Part shown: in pieces, positions 52,435-52,720 of the stretch
Layout: every line of letters begins with the position of its first letter
Position numbering within the stretch: the first letter of the stretch is position 1
Assembly: GCA_017934525.1 (NCBI GenBank)
Contig: JAGBJJ010000028.1
Span: forward strand, 1 to 52,720
Length of the DNA stretch: 52,720 nucleotides
Direction: 5' to 3'
Origin: Prevotella sp.
GTDB taxonomy: Bacteria > Bacteroidota > Bacteroidia > Bacteroidales > Bacteroidaceae
Notes under the pieces: generated by a model
The model's database searches: none
Seen by the model: the letters and a program-made list of their open reading frames with translations, nothing else
Told to the model about the DNA's origin: nothing
Position numbers and translations under genes: made by a program

Positions 52435-52684
52435 CATCCGCTTTCGCCTCGAAACGTGGCGCAGGCAAAAAGAAAGAGTTCTTTGAAAGAATTACATAGA
52501 CAGAAAGTAGTACAAGAAGCAACTTTATACCTATTATTAATAATAGATGAAGTTGGGTAAAAGAAACAACCGTCAAAATAAGTGCTTCAATAAATTTGAG
52601 TATTACGGATACATCGTCCTGAACAGAGTACGTTTCCTGCCGTGTGCCTTATGGCATGTCGTCAGGAGGCAAAGATACAGATTT
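52435..52684 (+). other. rRNA leader with boxA-like antitermination sequence
   Basis: The leader of about 250 nt holds no gene. GAGTTCTTTGAAAG (52476-52489) resembles boxA, where the Nus complex binds to prevent early termination. The stretch before the 16S start should pair with the spacer beyond 16S to form the processing stem. Confidence 0.55.
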
Positions 52685-52720
52685 TTTACAATGAAGAGTT
52701 TGATCCTGGCTCAGGATGAA
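52685..52720 (+). rRNA. 16S ribosomal RNA, 5' end (partial)
   Basis: The sequence GAAGAGTTTGATCCTGGCTC, the universal bacterial 16S start (27F primer site), begins at about 52693. The mature 5' end is estimated at about 52685 by analogy with E. coli. The gene runs off the window. Confidence 0.97.

Overview
The window looks like a chromosomal segment from a member of the Bacteroidales, most likely a Prevotella-type (Prevotellaceae) gut or oral anaerobe. The evidence is a SusC/SusD pair, a fused LpxC-FabZ protein, a Nudix-type arabinose regulator, and many promoters of the Bacteroidetes form (a TTTG or TTG box about 20 bp upstream of TAnnTTTG). Coding DNA is GC-rich. Two short stretches, at the extreme left end and at about 48.6-49.1 kb, are AT-rich and look foreign or decayed. 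The window ends inside the first bases of a 16S rRNA gene.

Layout. 1-3.5 kb: the tail of an AT-rich gene abuts a truncated FtsX-type permease, followed by an intact permease and its LolD-like ATPase. 3.6-11.7 kb: a secreted family 2 glycosidase, riboflavin synthase with a long structured RNA upstream, and a SusD/SusC pair. 11.8-22.6 kb: a pentose block on the minus strand. The operon araM-araP-araR-araD-araA-araB takes L-arabinose through mutarotation, sodium-coupled uptake, isomerisation, phosphorylation and epimerisation to xylulose 5-phosphate. Transketolase and RpiB, from a separate promoter, feed it into the pentose phosphate pathway. A 14-bp palindrome sits on the araM -7 box and is the likely AraR operator.

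22.8-26.1 kb (plus strand): a DMP19-type protein, SmpB, a HAD phosphatase and a secreted GHL10 glycosidase-like protein. 26.2-36.9 kb (minus strand): L21-L27, a small RNA gene, and a tight envelope operon lpxD-lpxC/fabZ-lpxA-miaA-PBP1A-helicase, preceded by an HD phosphohydrolase. 37.2-46.0 kb (minus strand): a nine-gene housekeeping cluster phoH-purC-menG-aroE-TPM protein-lemA-purM-prfA-pyrF. 46.2-52.2 kb: uronate isomerase, a solitary Wza-like export lipoprotein, a decayed patch with a tRNA 3' fragment, a TPR protein and a large MscS channel. 52.2-52.7 kb: rRNA operon promoter, leader and 16S start.

No complete mobile element, CRISPR array or obvious defence system is visible. The most unusual content is non-coding: three families of dispersed palindromic repeats, each at two or more loci, a recurring pattern of long hairpins between pentose genes, two structured small-RNA candidates with near-ideal promoters, two genes predicted to give leaderless or nearly leaderless mRNAs, and the AraR operator. 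All assignments come from reading the sequence and from remembered family features; no database search was run.
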